Part shown: positions 37,174-37,887 of the stretch, piece by piece | Numbering within the stretch: position 1 is the first letter of the stretch | Layout: the number at the start of each line of letters is the position of its first letter | Source of the DNA: Streptomyces sp. CHD11 | GTDB taxonomy: Bacteria; Actinomycetota; Actinomycetes; Streptomycetales; Streptomycetaceae | DNA length: 37,887 bases | Reading direction: 5' to 3' | NCBI RefSeq assembly: GCF_018638295.1 | Contig: NZ_JABTTS010000043.1 | Location: 20,531-58,417, forward strand | Notes under the pieces: model-generated | The model's input: only the letters and a program-made list of their open reading frames with translations | Database searches by the model: none | Told to the model about the DNA's origin: nothing | Translations under genes and position numbers: made by a program

Positions 37174-37887
37174 CTACTCGTTCGCGATCTCCTCGACGAC
37201 CGACGCGCCCAGCTCCCGTACGAGCAGTTCCGTACCGGACAGGGCGGTCTCGTCCAGGTCGGGATCGTCGTCCTCGGGGGTGTCGTCCTCGGGTGAGACG
37301 GGGGGCGGCGGCTCCGGCGCGGACGGCCGGGGCGGCGGCGAACCGGCGGAGGGCGCGGTGACCGCGGCGGAGCCCGTGGGCCGGGCGGGGGCGGCCGGCG
37401 GGCCTGCCTGCGGCGCGGCCGGACGCTGACCGCCACCGGAGCCACCTGTGCCGGAGCCGCCGTACCCGCCGCCACCGCCGTAGCCGCCACCGGGCTGCGG
37501 CGGAGCGGGGGCGGGTGCCGCCGCTCCGCCGCCGGACGGGTCCACGACCGCCTCGATCTTCCACTGCACGTGGAACTGCTCGGCCAGCGCCTGGCGCAGC
37601 ACGTCCTCGCTGCCGCTGCTGAGGAAGTTGTCCCGCGCGCCCGCGTTCACGAAGCCGATCTGGAGGGTCGTGCCGTCGAAGCCGGTCACCTGGGCGTTCT
37701 GGCTGAGCAGGATCCAGGTGAAGCGACGGCGGTTCTTGACCGTCTCGAGGATGTTCGGCCAGATCGTGCGGGGGTCGGGACCACCGCCGCCGCCCACAGG
37801 GGCGGGGGCCGACGGTGCCGCCTGGGGCGTGGGGGCGGGCGCGGGCGCGCTCGGCGCCGACGCCGGGGGGCGTCCGCCGCTGCCCGC
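37174..37887 (-). CDS. dnaX: DNA polymerase III gamma/tau subunit, C-terminal part (5' end beyond the window)
   Basis: The frame is open from the right edge to a stop at 37174; 237 residues are visible. They begin in a Pro/Ala-rich linker, then the conserved actinobacterial domain PRTIWPNILETVKNRRRFTW, QNAQVTGFDGTTLQIGFVNA, GARDNFLSSGSEDVLRQALA and FHVQWKIEAVVDP, then a Gly/Ser/Pro linker and a very acidic C-terminus (SPEDDTPEDDDPDLDE) ending RELGASVVEEIANE. The clamp-loader ATPase part would lie outside the window. The position next to purD fits the Streptomyces gene order I remember. No frameshift site for a short gamma form is visible in this part. Confidence 0.85.
   Translation of the reverse strand, partial: AGSGGRPPASAPSAPAPAPTPQAAPSAPAPVGGGGGPDPRTIWPNILETVKNRRRFTWILLSQNAQVTGFDGTTLQIGFVNAGARDNFLSSGSEDVLRQALAEQFHVQWKIEAVVDPSGGGAAAPAPAPPQPGGGYGGGGGYGGSGTGGSGGGQRPAAPQAGPPAAPARPTGSAAVTAPSAGSPPPRPSAPEPPPPVSPEDDTPEDDDPDLDETALSGTELLVRELGASVVEEIANE

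Overview
The window comes from a high-GC actinomycete chromosome, almost certainly Streptomyces. Evidence: very high third-position GC, a BldC developmental regulator, an AfsR/SARP-type regulator, valine dehydrogenase, a DUF3073 protein, an Lsr2 paralogue, many GTG starts, and a consensus ParB-binding (parS) site. From memory, the gene order (dnaX, purD, purC, two-component/ABC cassette, lsr2-like, purSQL, purF, purM, vdh, bldC, hrpA, DEAD-box helicase) matches the S. coelicolor region around SCO4067 to SCO4096, seen in reverse orientation. This is core chromosome, not an obvious island: I see no integrase, transposase, CRISPR array or prophage gene.

Layout. 1-2945 (-): AfsR-like regulator running off the left edge. 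3078-3150 (-): tRNA-Lys. 3301-5535 (-): DEAD-box RNA helicase with a long RGG-rich tail. 5782-6327 (-): proline-rich lipoprotein. 6456-6806 (-): small zincin-like protein. 6891-8525 (+): membrane-anchored metallophosphoesterase. 8606-8888 (+): tRNA-Glu, tRNA-Asp, parS, tRNA-Phe. 8983-12963 (+): HrpA-type helicase. 13056-13130 (+): second, identical tRNA-Asp. 13363-13551 (+): tiny CxxC protein. 13988-14194 (-): bldC, with a 540-bp upstream region. 14735-15577 (-): unrecognised protein. 15826-16914 (+): vdh. 17233-17484 (+): DUF3073 protein. 17617-20244 (-): purM and purF. 20307-21095 (-): double-META lipoprotein. 21146-21943 (-): MDMPI/sterol-carrier-like protein. 22266-25485 (-): purL, purQ and purS, translationally coupled. 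25838-26155 (+): lsr2-like. 26379-26618 (+): two tRNA-Gly genes. 26768-30420 (+): ABC exporter plus DesK/DesR-like two-component system. 30443-30515 (+): another tRNA-Gly. 30630-31529 (-): purC. 31599-33131 (-): N,N-dimethylformamidase-like protein. 33426-35468 (-): membrane protein that looks like a dead M48 protease. 35762-37018 (-): purD. 37174 to the edge (-): dnaX 3' part.

How it fits together. Seven de novo purine genes (purC, D, F, M, L, Q, S) all lie on the minus strand in four units within about 20 kb. Between them sit eight tRNA genes and several global regulators or RNA/DNA-handling factors: BldC, an Lsr2-like protein, HrpA, a DEAD-box helicase and DnaX. The ABC-permease-kinase-regulator unit is a self-contained sensing/export cassette whose genes mostly overlap by 4 nt.

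Most notable signals: an exact parS core in the 24-bp gap between two tRNA genes; a nested inverted-repeat element of about 72 bp between the CxxC protein gene and bldC; a conserved-looking M48 fold without its HExxH; and several genes (purF, purD, the AfsR-like gene, the MDMPI gene) with a TAnnnT hexamer 6-7 nt before the start codon, suggesting leaderless transcripts. Nothing here is clearly a new multi-gene system.
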